31,163 bases of DNA from Ferrovibrio terrae_B (GCF_943371255.1 NZ_CALRUC010000046.1:1-31163); one strand, 5' to 3'; positions 1 to 7,620 are shown, counted from the stretch's first letter. The notes: a model not told the origin generated them from the letters alone. Made by a program: numbers and translations.

Positions 1-974
1 CCATGCGGGAAGCCGCAGGGGTGCAGGCTGATCATGCCGGGATGGATGTTGTCGCGGCTGAAGAAGCTGCCCTTGTGATAGAAGATCACCTCGTCGTAAT
101 CGTCGTTGTTGTGGAAGAACGGCACCTTCAGGGCTTCCGGGTCGCTTTCGATCGGGCGCGGCACGAAGGTGCAGATGACAAAGCGCGAGGCCAGGAAGGT
201 GGTATGCGCGCTGGGCGGCAGGTGATAGCGGTGGCTCATCAGCGGACGGATATCGCGCCAGTTCAGCTTGACCGCGGTGAGGTCGCCCTTCCAGCCCACC
301 ACATCGAGCGGATTGTAGGGATAGGTGACGGTGGAGAGCTGGTCGCGCCGCTTGATGACGACACGCCAGTTGCCGGGCTTTTGCTGTTGTGCCTTGTAGG
401 CCTCATCCAGTTTCGGAATCTGCAGCACGGCGGGATCGAAGATCGCATGCGGGCCGACGATGCCCTTGTCGGGCAGGCGGTAGCTGTCGTTGGTCGCCTC
501 GATCAGCAGGATATTGCTCGGGCTCTTCGGCTCCAGGCGCCACATGCTGCCGCGCGGCAGCATGATGTAGTCGCCCTCCGAATAGGAGAGATGGCCGAAG
601 TCGCAGAACAGCTCGCCTTCGCCGTCATGCACGAACAGCAGCTCATCGCCGTCGCCGTTGCGCACCAGATGATCCATCGCCTGCACCATCAGCATGTGGC
701 GGTATTTCACATGGCTGTTGCTCAGCAGCGTTTTGGCCTTCCACGGGCAGTCGACCGCATCGGCGAATTGCGCCGTGTCGAAAGCGCGGGGTTTCAGCGG
801 CCCTTCCCAGTCGATCCAGCCGGTCGGCGGATTCTGGTGATAGAGATGGGCGGCGGGGCCGAAGAAGCCCTCCTTGCCCATCTCGCGCTCATAGGTGCCT
901 TCGGGCAGGGCGACATGGGCCTGTTTCGCGGCGTCGCCCTCGGTGTGGCTCATCGGAATCCAGTTTTTACCCAT
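1..974 (-). CDS. hmgA: homogentisate 1,2-dioxygenase (partial, C-terminus beyond the window edge)
   Basis: Ring-cleaving, iron-dependent enzyme that opens homogentisate to maleylacetoacetate in tyrosine and phenylalanine catabolism; cytosolic. About 324 codons are visible and the C-terminal end is cut off by the window start. The N-terminus MGKNWIPMSH, then EGTYEREMGKEGFFGPA and YHQNPPTGWIDWEG, match the shorter (about 380 aa) bacterial homogentisate dioxygenase class. Near the edge lie FFHNNDDYDE and an HPG segment (DNIHPGMISLHP) of the cupin metal region. I chose the ATG at 974 because an AGGAGGA (982-988) sits at good spacing; an ATG at 979 is in another frame. It lies 44 bases downstream of hppD on the same strand, so the two are probably one operon repressed by the divergent MarR protein. 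Fumarylacetoacetase would be expected further left but cannot be seen. Confidence 0.9.
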   Translation of the reverse strand, partial: MGKNWIPMSHTEGDAAKQAHVALPEGTYEREMGKEGFFGPAAHLYHQNPPTGWIDWEGPLKPRAFDTAQFADAVDCPWKAKTLLSNSHVKYRHMLMVQAMDHLVRNGDGDELLFVHDGEGELFCDFGHLSYSEGDYIMLPRGSMWRLEPKSPSNILLIEATNDSYRLPDKGIVGPHAIFDPAVLQIPKLDEAYKAQQQKPGNWRVVIKRRDQLSTVTYPYNPLDVVGWKGDLTAVKLNWRDIRPLMSHRYHLPPSAHTTFLASRFVICTFVPRPIESDPEALKVPFFHNNDDYDEVIFYHKGSFFSRDNIHPGMISLHPCGFPH

Positions 975-1018
975 GGCATGTCCTCCTAGATATAATTCTT
1001 TTTGGGACTTGGTTTTTC

Positions 1019-2086
1019 TTAATTGGCCTTCAGTACGCCGCGGCGGATCTGGTCAAGTTCGATCGACTCGAACAGTGCCTTGAAGTTGCCTTCGCCGAAG
1101 CCGTCATTGCCCTTGCGCTGGATGATCTCGTAGAAGATCGGGCCGATGGCATTCTCGGTGAAGATCTGCAGCAGCAGGCCCTGACCCTTGGTCGGCGCGC
1201 CGTCGATCAGGATCTGCAATTCCTTCAGGCGGGCGACATCCTCGCCATGACCGGGCAGGCGGTCGTTGACCTGGTCGAAATAGGTATCGTTGGTCGACTG
1301 GAAGGGCAGGTCGCGGCTGCGCAGCGCGCTGACGGTGCTGTAGATATCGTCGGTGCCCATCGCCACATGCTGGATGCCCTCGCCGTGATAGGCATTCAGG
1401 TATTCGGCGATCTGCGACTTGTCGTCGGAGCTTTCGTTGATCGGGATGCGGATCTTGCCGCAGGGGCTGGTCATCGCCTTCGACTTCAGGCCGGTCAGCT
1501 TGCCCTCGATGTCGAAATACTTGATCTCGCGGAAATTGAACAGGCGCTCGTAGAAGCTGGCCCATTCGCCCATGCGGCCGCGATGCACGTTATGGGTCAG
1601 GTGATCCACATAAGTCAGGCCGACGCCCTTGGGGTTGCGCTCCACGCCCTCGATGGGCACGAAATCGACATCGTAGATGGTGCCGCGCGCGCCATAGCGG
1701 TCGACCAGATAGATCAGGCTGTCGCCGATGCCCTTGATGGCGGGGATGTTCAGCTCCATCGGGCCGGCATGGTTCTCCACGCCCCAGGCGCCGAGTTCGA
1801 CGGCGCGCTTGTAGGCCTTGGCGGCATCCTTGACGCGGAAGGCCATGGCGCAGATCGAGGGGCCGTGGATGCGGGCGAAGCTCTGGGCGAAGCTGGCGGG
1901 CTCGGCATTGAGGATGAAGTTCACATCGCCCTGGCGATACAGCGTCACATTCTTGGAGCGGTGCTTCGCCACCGCCTGGAAGCCCATGCGCTCGAACAGG
2001 GCGGCCAGCTTGGCCGGCTCGGGCGCGGCATATTCGATGAATTCAAAACCGTCGGTGCCCATCGGGTTGTCGAACAGGTCGGCCAT
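1019..2086 (-). CDS. hppD: 4-hydroxyphenylpyruvate dioxygenase
   Basis: Converts 4-hydroxyphenylpyruvate to homogentisate using Fe(II) and O2, the step before HmgA. The 355 aa length is normal for the bacterial enzyme. Two glyoxalase-fold halves are visible (about residues 12-140 and 155-320). The expected iron ligands are His162 (YVDHLTHNV), His240 (GIQHVAMGTDD) and Glu320 (GPIFYEIIQR); the C-terminal helix GFGEGNFKALFESIE that closes the active site is also present. Start ATG at 2086 has a GGAGGA at 2096-2101. The promoter is upstream on the minus strand (TTGAAT, 17 bases, TAATAT) and contains a palindrome that probably binds the divergent MarR regulator. First gene of the leftward operon hppD-hmgA. 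Confidence 0.97.
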   Translation of the reverse strand: MADLFDNPMGTDGFEFIEYAAPEPAKLAALFERMGFQAVAKHRSKNVTLYRQGDVNFILNAEPASFAQSFARIHGPSICAMAFRVKDAAKAYKRAVELGAWGVENHAGPMELNIPAIKGIGDSLIYLVDRYGARGTIYDVDFVPIEGVERNPKGVGLTYVDHLTHNVHRGRMGEWASFYERLFNFREIKYFDIEGKLTGLKSKAMTSPCGKIRIPINESSDDKSQIAEYLNAYHGEGIQHVAMGTDDIYSTVSALRSRDLPFQSTNDTYFDQVNDRLPGHGEDVARLKELQILIDGAPTKGQGLLLQIFTENAIGPIFYEIIQRKGNDGFGEGNFKALFESIELDQIRRGVLKAN

Positions 2087-2114
2087 GGGGAACTATCCTC
2101 CCGGGAATGCGATA

Positions 2115-2143
2115 TTGCGGTTGAGTCGCATATTAGTTACAAT
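2115..2143 (+). promoter_or_regulatory. possible marR promoter, overlapping the same operator
   Basis: On the plus strand TTGCGG (2115-2120) is followed after 17 bases by TACAAT (2138-2143), which lies inside the palindrome at 2133-2152. The -10 is good and the -35 is weak. If real, one operator would cover both divergent promoters, so the regulator would also repress itself. Confidence 0.4.
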
Positions 2144-2158
2144 TGAAACTAAATTCAA
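2130..2158 (-). promoter_or_regulatory. hppD promoter with MarR-type operator in its spacer
   Basis: Read on the minus strand, TTGAAT (2158-2153), a 17-base spacer and TAATAT (2135-2130) form a near-consensus sigma70-type promoter about 45 bases before hppD. The spacer and part of the -10 are covered by the palindrome TTAGTTaCAATTGaAACTAA (2133-2152), in which 18 of 20 positions are symmetric, the size typical of MarR-family operators. A second, weaker inverted repeat (ATGCGA 2107-2112, TCGCAT 2126-2131) lies just downstream. The promoter elements and symmetry are seen directly; binding by the adjacent MarR protein is inferred. Confidence 0.7.
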
Positions 2159-2203
2159 GGCCGGCCGTATCGGATCGCTCCGACCGGCGGCAAAGCAGGG
2201 GAA

Positions 2204-2647
2204 ATGCCGAAAACAACACTGCATCTCGACCGCTTCCTGCCCTACCGGCTGTCGGTGGTGACCAACCGCATCAGCGGCGCACTGTCGCGCCATTATGCCG
2301 ACCGCTTCGGCATTGGCATTCCGGAATGGCGGGTGATCGCCAATCTGGGCCGCACGCCGGGCCTGACCGCCAACGACGTGGTGGAACGCTCGGCGATGGA
2401 CAAGGTGACGGTGAGCCGCGCGGTGGCGGCGCTGGAGCACAAGGGCCTGCTGAGCCGGGTGCGCGACGAGGGCGACAAGCGCAAGTCGCGGCTGACGCTC
2501 TCCGCCAAAGGCCAGACGGTCTATGCCGAGATCGCGCCGCTGGCGCTGGGCTTCGAGCGCGACCTGCTGACCGTGCTGACGGCCGATGAAGCAGCGCAGC
2601 TGGACCGCATCATCGACAAGCTGAATGGCAAGATGGACAGCCTGTAG
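2204..2647 (+). CDS. MarR-family transcriptional regulator, likely repressor of hppD-hmgA
   Basis: A 147 aa winged-helix DNA-binding protein of normal MarR length. It shows RISGALSRHYADRFGIGIPEWRVIANLG, the recognition region (TANDVVERSAMDKVTVSRAVAAL), and the wing with the family signature DEGDKRKSRLTLSAKG. MarR dimers usually bind a 16-20 bp palindrome and release it on binding a small aromatic ligand. It is divergent from hppD with a near-perfect palindrome between the two genes, so control of homogentisate formation by 4-hydroxyphenylpyruvate, homogentisate or a related aromatic is a reasonable inference; the ligand cannot be read from sequence. A GGGG stretch lies only about two bases before the ATG, so the ribosome site is unusually close. 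It converges with the DedA gene, stop codons 9 bases apart. Confidence 0.9.
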   Translation: MPKTTLHLDRFLPYRLSVVTNRISGALSRHYADRFGIGIPEWRVIANLGRTPGLTANDVVERSAMDKVTVSRAVAALEHKGLLSRVRDEGDKRKSRLTLSAKGQTVYAEIAPLALGFERDLLTVLTADEAAQLDRIIDKLNGKMDSL

Positions 2648-2656
2648 GCTGTCGCC

Positions 2657-3289
2657 TCACTCCGACGTCGGCGGGGTGACCTGCTTCTGCTGCTGGGCGG
2701 CCACCTTGGCCTCGAAGTTCTTCTTGCCGCGACGATGCACGAAGAACAGCACGGTGCCGACCAGGGCGAAGATGCCCAGCATGATCAGGCCGAAATCCTT
2801 GGCGATATCGCCCAGCACCGCCTCGAAGGCGACGCCGAGCAGGTAGCCGCCCCAGGAAAACGCGTTGGCCCACAGGCCGGCGGCGATGAAGTTCAGCGCG
2901 GCGAAGCGCGGCCAGGAGATCAGGCTCATGCCCATGGCGAGCGAGGAGAAATTGCGCACGCCATAGATGAAGCGGAAGCTGAGGATGAAGCCGACATGGT
3001 ATTTGTGCAGCATGTCGAGCGCGACATTGACGCCGCCCTGCAGCTTGGGGAAGCGCTTCAGCAGCCGGTGGCCGTAATTGCGGCCGATCCAGAAATAGAG
3101 CTGGTCGCCGGAAAAGCTGCCCAGCCAGGCGGCGGCGATCAGCCAGTACATGTGCAGCAGGCCCTGGCTGGCCGCGGCACCGGCGAAGATCACAAACGTC
3201 TCGCCTTCCAGGAAGGTCCAGACGAAGGTGATGATGTAGAACCACTCACGATACTGTTCGATCAGGTGGTAGATATCGATATCGGGCAC
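2657..3289 (-). CDS. DedA-family (VTT domain) inner membrane protein
   Basis: A 210 aa integral membrane protein of the DedA/SNARE-associated family, whose members include flippases for undecaprenyl phosphate and phospholipids. Seen here: FLEGETFVIFAGAAASQG near residues 26-45, then GSFSGDQLYFWIGRNYG (the family G-x3-GD-x3-Y/F-x2-G signature), the basic/aromatic stretch HKYHVGFILSFRFIYGVRNFSSLAMGMS (the conserved F.R...G.R...G region), and two C-terminal hydrophobic segments followed by a basic tail. The start is GTG at 3289, with GAGG about 10 bases upstream. It lies 20 bases downstream of thiSG on the same strand and may be co-transcribed with it, although no functional link is evident. The substrate cannot be assigned. 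Confidence 0.88.
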   Translation of the reverse strand: MPDIDIYHLIEQYREWFYIITFVWTFLEGETFVIFAGAAASQGLLHMYWLIAAAWLGSFSGDQLYFWIGRNYGHRLLKRFPKLQGGVNVALDMLHKYHVGFILSFRFIYGVRNFSSLAMGMSLISWPRFAALNFIAAGLWANAFSWGGYLLGVAFEAVLGDIAKDFGLIMLGIFALVGTVLFFVHRRGKKNFEAKVAAQQQKQVTPPTSE

Positions 3290-3309
3290 GGTCTGTCAGC
3301 CTCGCGCGG

Positions 3310-4299
3310 TCAAATCAGGCCGGCGAGCGGCGATGAAGGGTCGGCGTAGAGTTTTTTCGGCATGCGGCCGGCCTGGTAGGCGAGGCGACCGGCCTCGATC
3401 GCCAGCTTCATGGCGCGCGCCATGCGGATCGGGTCTTTCGCCTCGGCAATCGCGGTGTTCATCAGCACGCCGTCGCAGCCCAGTTCCATGGCGACCGCGG
3501 CATCGGAAGCGGTGCCGACGCCGGCATCGACCAGCACGGGCACTTTCGCATTCTCGATGATGATGCGGATGGTCACCGGGTTCTGCAGGCCGAGCCCGGA
3601 GCCGATCGGCGCGGCCAGCGGCATGATGGCACAGGCGCCCAGCTCCTCCAGCTTCTTCGCGGCAATCGGATCGTCGGCGCAATAGACCATGACGTCGAAG
3701 CCGTCCTTCACCAGCAGCTTGGTGGCGGCCAGCGTGGCTTCCATGTCGGGATACAGCGTCTTCTGGTCGCCCAGCACTTCCAGCTTCACCAGCTTCCAGC
3801 CACCGGCCTCGCGGGCGAGCCGCAGCGTGCGCACGGCATCGTCGGCGGTGAAACAGCCGGCCGTGTTGGGCAGGTAGGTGTATTTCTTCGGATCGACGTA
3901 ATCGACCAGCATCGGCTTGTTGCGGTCGGTGACATTCACGCGCCGGACGGCAACGGTGACGATCTCGGCACCCGAGGCCTCGATGGCCAGCTTGGTCTCT
4001 TCAAAATCCTTGTACTTGCCGGTGCCGACCAGCAGGCGCGAGCGGAAGCGCTGGCCCGCGACTTCGAAATAGTCGTCTTGCCCGGCAGGCAGCGGAGCGT
4101 TGCCGCCGCCGATGAAATGCACGATCTCGATCTTGTCGCCGTCATTCAGGCCGGTGGCGGCATAGGCCGAGCGCGGCACGATCTCGCGATTCAGCTCGAT
4201 GGCGATCTTGCGCGCATCGAGGTCGAGCACCGACAACAGCTCGGCCACCGTGGCCGACCCCGTCACGTCCCGCATCTCGCCGTTGATGGTCAGGCGCAT
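3310..4299 (-). CDS. thiG: ThiS-ThiG fusion: sulfur carrier protein / thiazole synthase
   Basis: Makes the thiazole half of thiamine. Residues 1-66 are a complete ThiS ubiquitin-like sulfur carrier (MRLTINGEMRDV, ending VHFIGGG at 60-66). A short linker follows, and from about residue 76 there is full ThiG (FEVAGQRFRSRLLVGTGKYKDFEET). Lys171 in LVKLEVLGDQK is the expected Schiff-base lysine, and phosphate-binding glycine loops (IGSGLGLQNP, DAGVGTASDAA) follow. Fusions annotated as bifunctional sulfur carrier/thiazole synthase are known in alphaproteobacteria. The odd point is that the ThiS Gly-Gly, normally a free C-terminus that is adenylated and thiocarboxylated, is internal here. I chose ATG 4299; a TTG two codons upstream (4305) has better spacing from AGGG and is a real alternative. 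I saw no thiC, thiO or thiE nearby and no TPP riboswitch upstream. Confidence 0.93.
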   Translation of the reverse strand: MRLTINGEMRDVTGSATVAELLSVLDLDARKIAIELNREIVPRSAYAATGLNDGDKIEIVHFIGGGNAPLPAGQDDYFEVAGQRFRSRLLVGTGKYKDFEETKLAIEASGAEIVTVAVRRVNVTDRNKPMLVDYVDPKKYTYLPNTAGCFTADDAVRTLRLAREAGGWKLVKLEVLGDQKTLYPDMEATLAATKLLVKDGFDVMVYCADDPIAAKKLEELGACAIMPLAAPIGSGLGLQNPVTIRIIIENAKVPVLVDAGVGTASDAAVAMELGCDGVLMNTAIAEAKDPIRMARAMKLAIEAGRLAYQAGRMPKKLYADPSSPLAGLI

Positions 4300-4305
4300 A
4301 TCCAA

Positions 4306-4529
4306 ACGTTACCCTGTCTGCCCCAAATTGGGCTGCCCACTTCGAAGTCCCCCGCGCCAGTCCCGCTGCCCTCGTGAGAAGGCCCCCTTCAGATGGGGGT
4401 GCGGCGGCGCGCCGACAATAGAGCGCGCAGTGCTGTCGCGGCAACCCTTTCGGGCAGCCCCCCTAAAGCCATCAAGGCTTTGTAACATAACGGCGACTGG
4501 GCTAGAATCACCGTCAGCAGGAGGCAAGT
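4306..4529. other. 224-base gap between thiSG and maiA with small palindromes
   Basis: This divergent intergenic region should hold the thiSG promoter and does hold a good maiA promoter. Visible structure: CCCAAATTGGG (4322-4332), a 10-bp perfect palindrome ACTTCGAAGT (4339-4348), and a hairpin with five C-G pairs around TTCAGAT (4383-4399). On the minus strand I looked for the conserved TPP-riboswitch blocks (CUGAGA, and ACCUGAUC...GGGUAAU...GCGNAGGGA) and did not find them. No gene is seen. Confidence 0.4.
4480..4508 (+). promoter_or_regulatory. maiA promoter
   Basis: TTGTAA (4480-4485), a 17-base spacer and TAGAAT (4503-4508) match the sigma70-type consensus and lie 22 bases before the maiA ATG. 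A strong ribosome-binding site (CAGGAGG) ends at 4523. No copy of the hppD palindrome is present, so maiA appears to be controlled separately. Confidence 0.5.
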
Positions 4530-5171
4530 ATGCTGTTGTACGGCTATTTCCGGTCCTCGGCCGCCTATCGGGTCCGGATCGCGCTCAATCTCAAGGGTCT
4601 CACCTACGATCAGACCTTTATCCATCTTGCCAAGCTGGAACAGCTGTCCGACGCCTTTGCCGCGATCAACCCGCAGAAGCTGCTGCCGGTGCTGGTGACC
4701 GATGACGGCGCGTCGCTGACCCAGTCGCTCGCCATCATCGAGTATCTCGAAGATATCCGGCCGGAACCGCCGCTGCTGCCCAAAGACCCGCTCGGCCGGG
4801 CCCGGGTGCGCGCCCTGGCGCTGGCGGTGGCCTGCGAAATCCACCCGCTCAACAATCCCCGCGTGCTGCGCTACCTGACCGGCACGCTGGGCGTCAGCGA
4901 GGAACAGAAAGACACCTGGTATCGCCACTGGGTGGAAGAGGGGCTGCAGGCGGTGGAGGCGATGCTGGCCGCCAGCCCGCAGACCGGCCGCTTCTGCCAT
5001 GGCGATACGCCAACGATGGCCGATCTCTGCCTGGTGCCGCAGGTGGCCAATGGCCGCCGTTTCAAGGCCGATCTCTCGCGCTGCCCCACCGTGGTGCGGA
5101 TCGATGCCGCCTGCCAGGCGCTCGAGGCTTTCGCCAGCGCGTCGCCAGCCCAGCAGCCGGATGTCGAATAA
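4530..5171 (+). CDS. maiA: maleylacetoacetate isomerase (zeta-class glutathione transferase)
   Basis: Glutathione-dependent cis-trans isomerase that turns maleylacetoacetate, the HmgA product, into fumarylacetoacetate. The 213 aa protein has a thioredoxin-like N-terminal domain with the zeta-class signature (YFRSSAAYRVRIALNLKG, residues 6-23), the cis-proline and glutathione segment (INPQKLLPVL, then LTQSLAIIEYLED), and a helical C-terminal domain containing HPLNNPRVLRYL and the GDTPTMADLCLVPQ motif that stabilises the GST fold. The usual SSCS active-site string reads SSAA here, so the non-essential cysteine is absent, a variation I believe is common in bacteria. Start ATG has CAGGAGG seven bases upstream. 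It is separated from hppD-hmgA by a regulator, dedA and thiSG. Confidence 0.92.
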   Translation: MLLYGYFRSSAAYRVRIALNLKGLTYDQTFIHLAKLEQLSDAFAAINPQKLLPVLVTDDGASLTQSLAIIEYLEDIRPEPPLLPKDPLGRARVRALALAVACEIHPLNNPRVLRYLTGTLGVSEEQKDTWYRHWVEEGLQAVEAMLAASPQTGRFCHGDTPTMADLCLVPQVANGRRFKADLSRCPTVVRIDAACQALEAFASASPAQQPDVE

Positions 5172-5175
5172 GCGG

Positions 5176-6201
5176 ATGAGATCACGCGGCAGGGTCATCG
5201 CCATCGCGACAGGTCTGGCGCTGCTGCTGGCCGTGCCTGCATCCTGGGCGCAGAGCCCGGCAGGACTGCTGCGTATCGGCACCGGTGGCCAGAGCGGCAC
5301 GTATTTCCCGATCGGCAGCCTGATCGCCCGCACGGTCAGCGAGACGCCGCTGGGTGCCGATTGCGTGGCGGCGGATGCGCGCGATGGCCGCTGCGGCCTG
5401 TCCGGCGTGGTGGCCGTGGCGCAGACCTCCAATGGATCGGTCGCCAATGTCGCCGCGCTGCAGAATGGCGAGATCGAGATGGCCCTGGTGCAGGCCGATG
5501 TCGCCGACTGGGCCTATAACGGCAAGGAGATTTTTGCCGGCAAGCCGCGGCAGGAGCGCCTGCGCTTTGTCGCTCACCTGTATTCGGAAGCCATGCATGT
5601 GGTGACGCGCCGCGAGGCCCGGATCACGGCCATCGCCAATCTGCGCGGCCGCACCGTGGCGATGGACGAGCCCGGCTCGGGCACCCTGGTGCATGTGCGC
5701 AACCTGCTGCGCATCTACAATCTGTCCGAGACCGACCTGAAGCCGGTTTATATCAAGCCGGACCTGGCCCTGCCGCGTCTGCAGGCCGGCCAGCTCGATG
5801 CCTTTTTCATTGTCGCCGGCTGGCCGACGCGGGCCGTCAGCGATGCGCTGGCCAGCGGCCAGGCCAGCCTGCTCGGGATCGATGCTGAGGCGGCAGGCCG
5901 GCTGATCCGGCAAAATCCCTTCCTCAGCTTTGGCAGCATTCCGGCCAATGCCTATGCCGGGCAGTCTGCCGTGACCACCCTGATGGTGGGTGCCCAGCTG
6001 GCCGTGCGCGCCGACCTGCCCGAGGAGCTGGTGCGTGGCATGCTGGAGGCGATGTGGAGCGCGCGCGGCGGCGCCATCCTGGCCGGCGGGCATCCACGCG
6101 GCAGCGACATCCGCTTCGACGCAGCCCTGACCGGCCGCAGCATCCCGCTGCATCCCGGTGCCGAGCGCTTTTACCGCGCCCGCGGCCTGATCGCCAACTG
6201 A
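5176..6201 (+). CDS. TAXI-family TRAP transporter solute-binding protein
   Basis: A 341 aa periplasmic binding protein of the TAXI (TRAP-associated extracytoplasmic immunogenic) family. Residues 1-25 form a Sec signal peptide (basic MRSRGR, hydrophobic AIATGLALLLAV, ASWA before Gln26). The mature protein opens with IGTGGQSGTYFPIGSLIA, the TAXI hallmark, and continues with VANVAALQNGEIEMALVQADVADWAYNG and MDEPGSGTLVHVRNLL, the usual ligand-binding strings. TAXI proteins normally deliver small acids or amino acids to a fused DctQM permease, but no permease is adjacent; instead a histidine kinase follows after 14 bases. I infer a sensory partner role. The start is uncertain: an in-frame ATG at 5161 would overlap maiA by 11 bases, and neither start has a strong ribosome site. 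The maiA stop at 5171 suggests co-transcription. Confidence 0.88.
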   Translation: MRSRGRVIAIATGLALLLAVPASWAQSPAGLLRIGTGGQSGTYFPIGSLIARTVSETPLGADCVAADARDGRCGLSGVVAVAQTSNGSVANVAALQNGEIEMALVQADVADWAYNGKEIFAGKPRQERLRFVAHLYSEAMHVVTRREARITAIANLRGRTVAMDEPGSGTLVHVRNLLRIYNLSETDLKPVYIKPDLALPRLQAGQLDAFFIVAGWPTRAVSDALASGQASLLGIDAEAAGRLIRQNPFLSFGSIPANAYAGQSAVTTLMVGAQLAVRADLPEELVRGMLEAMWSARGGAILAGGHPRGSDIRFDAALTGRSIPLHPGAERFYRARGLIAN

Positions 6202-6215
6202 GCTGCGTCATCGCC

Positions 6216-7610
6216 ATGCTGGGTCGCCACCGGATCACCATCATCGTCGCACTCATTGTGCTGGGCGCTCTCGGGGTCGCGCTCTATGTGCAGAATACGC
6301 TCAGCTCGGTGGCGCGCGACCTGCCGGTGACGCTGCTGGACCAGGAGCGCGATGCGGAAACCATGATCCGCGAGATCGCCAATCTGGCCTGGGCCATCGA
6401 GGCCTGGCAACGCGAACCGCAGGGCGGCGGCAGGACGCGGGTTGCGGCGCATCTGATTTCGGCGCGGGCCCGCGCCGATGCGCTGCGCGCCAACTACAAT
6501 TTCGACAACATGGTGGGGGCGGCCGGAATGCATGCCGTCGCCAGCCCCGCGCTGCAGGATCTGGGGCGCTGGCTGGACGAGGGCGTGCCGGGGCAGGCAG
6601 CAGGTTCGCCGGCGGTGATTGCGTTGATGCTGTCGCGCGCCCGCGATGCCGAACTGCGACTGATCGTGCTGCTGGAGCAGTCGCGTGAAACGGCACGCAG
6701 CATGCTGCAGACCCAGGAAAGCCGGCTCGACCGTTTCGCCGATGGCGTCGGCCTGCTGACCGCCTTCGCCGCCATGCTGGTGATCGGCCTGATCCTGCTG
6801 CTGTTCCGCGAACGCCGGGTGGTGGAGCTGAAGGAGCAGGCCGAACTGTCGGCGCTCGCCGCCAAGCGCTCGGCGGAGGAGGCCAATCGCGCCAAGTCGG
6901 AATTCCTCGCCAATATGAGCCATGAGCTGCGCACGCCGCTGAATGCCATCATTGGCTTCTCGTCGATCATCCGTAACGAGATGCTGGGTGCGGTGAACAT
7001 CCCGCGCTATCGCGAATATGCCGGCGACATCCATTCCAGCGGCGAGCATCTGCTGGCGATCATCAACGATATCCTCGACCTGTCGAAGGTGGAGGCCGGC
7101 AAGTATGAACTGGCCGAGCAGGATTTCGATGCCGACGAGATCATGACGGCGGCCGTGCGCCTGGTGCGGGAAAAGATCGAACGCAGCCATGTTCAGCTGC
7201 AGATGCGGCCACGGGCCGGCCTGGTTCAGCTGCATGCCGACCGCCGCGCCCTGCTGCAGGTGCTGATCAACCTGCTGGCCAATGCGGTGAAGTTCACCGA
7301 AGAGGGCAGCATCGTGCTGGCGGGTGAAAGCACCGAGGGCGGCGGCTTCACCTACAGCGTGACCGATACCGGCATCGGCATGACCGCGGCGCAGATCAAG
7401 ATCGCGCTGCAGCCCTTCGGCCAGATCCAGAATGCGCTCACCCGCGCACAACCGGGCACCGGGCTCGGCCTGCCGCTCAGCGACCGCATGGTGCGCCTGC
7501 ATGGCGGCTGGCTGGAGATCCAGAGCACACCGGGCCAGGGCACGCGCGTCAGCGTGCATCTGCCGCCGTCACGCGTGATCACAGGTTTCCAGGCCGCTGG
7601 CGGCAAATAG
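6216..7610 (+). CDS. membrane-bound sensor histidine kinase
   Basis: A 464 aa two-component kinase. Transmembrane segment 1 (about residues 7-26) and segment 2 (about 177-197, VGLLTAFAAMLVIGLILLLF) enclose a roughly 150-residue helical periplasmic domain that I do not recognise by name. A short coiled stretch rich in Ala, Glu and Lys leads to the HisKA domain with His236 in FLANMSHELRTPLNAIIGF, then the ATPase domain with Asn356 (NLLANAVKF, N box), DTGIGM (384-389, G1) and GTGLGLPLS (414-422, G2). There is no receiver domain and no response regulator in the neighbourhood, so its partner is encoded elsewhere. It starts 14 bases after the TAXI binding protein, suggesting that the periplasmic protein presents a ligand to this sensor. 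The stop is followed by a run of eight T and then REP-like repeats. Confidence 0.93.
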   Translation: MLGRHRITIIVALIVLGALGVALYVQNTLSSVARDLPVTLLDQERDAETMIREIANLAWAIEAWQREPQGGGRTRVAAHLISARARADALRANYNFDNMVGAAGMHAVASPALQDLGRWLDEGVPGQAAGSPAVIALMLSRARDAELRLIVLLEQSRETARSMLQTQESRLDRFADGVGLLTAFAAMLVIGLILLLFRERRVVELKEQAELSALAAKRSAEEANRAKSEFLANMSHELRTPLNAIIGFSSIIRNEMLGAVNIPRYREYAGDIHSSGEHLLAIINDILDLSKVEAGKYELAEQDFDADEIMTAAVRLVREKIERSHVQLQMRPRAGLVQLHADRRALLQVLINLLANAVKFTEEGSIVLAGESTEGGGFTYSVTDTGIGMTAAQIKIALQPFGQIQNALTRAQPGTGLGLPLSDRMVRLHGGWLEIQSTPGQGTRVSVHLPPSRVITGFQAAGGK

Positions 7611-7620
7611 TTATTTTTTT

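Noticed and set aside
3..989. Long plus-strand open frame at the left edge
   Set aside because: Antisense to a clear homogentisate dioxygenase with a proper ribosome site; its translation is His/Val/Ala/Gln-rich without any domain.
4300..4529. TPP riboswitch ahead of thiSG
   Set aside because: The conserved CUGAGA and the GGGUAAU...GCGNAGGGA blocks could not be found on the minus strand; only unrelated small palindromes are present.
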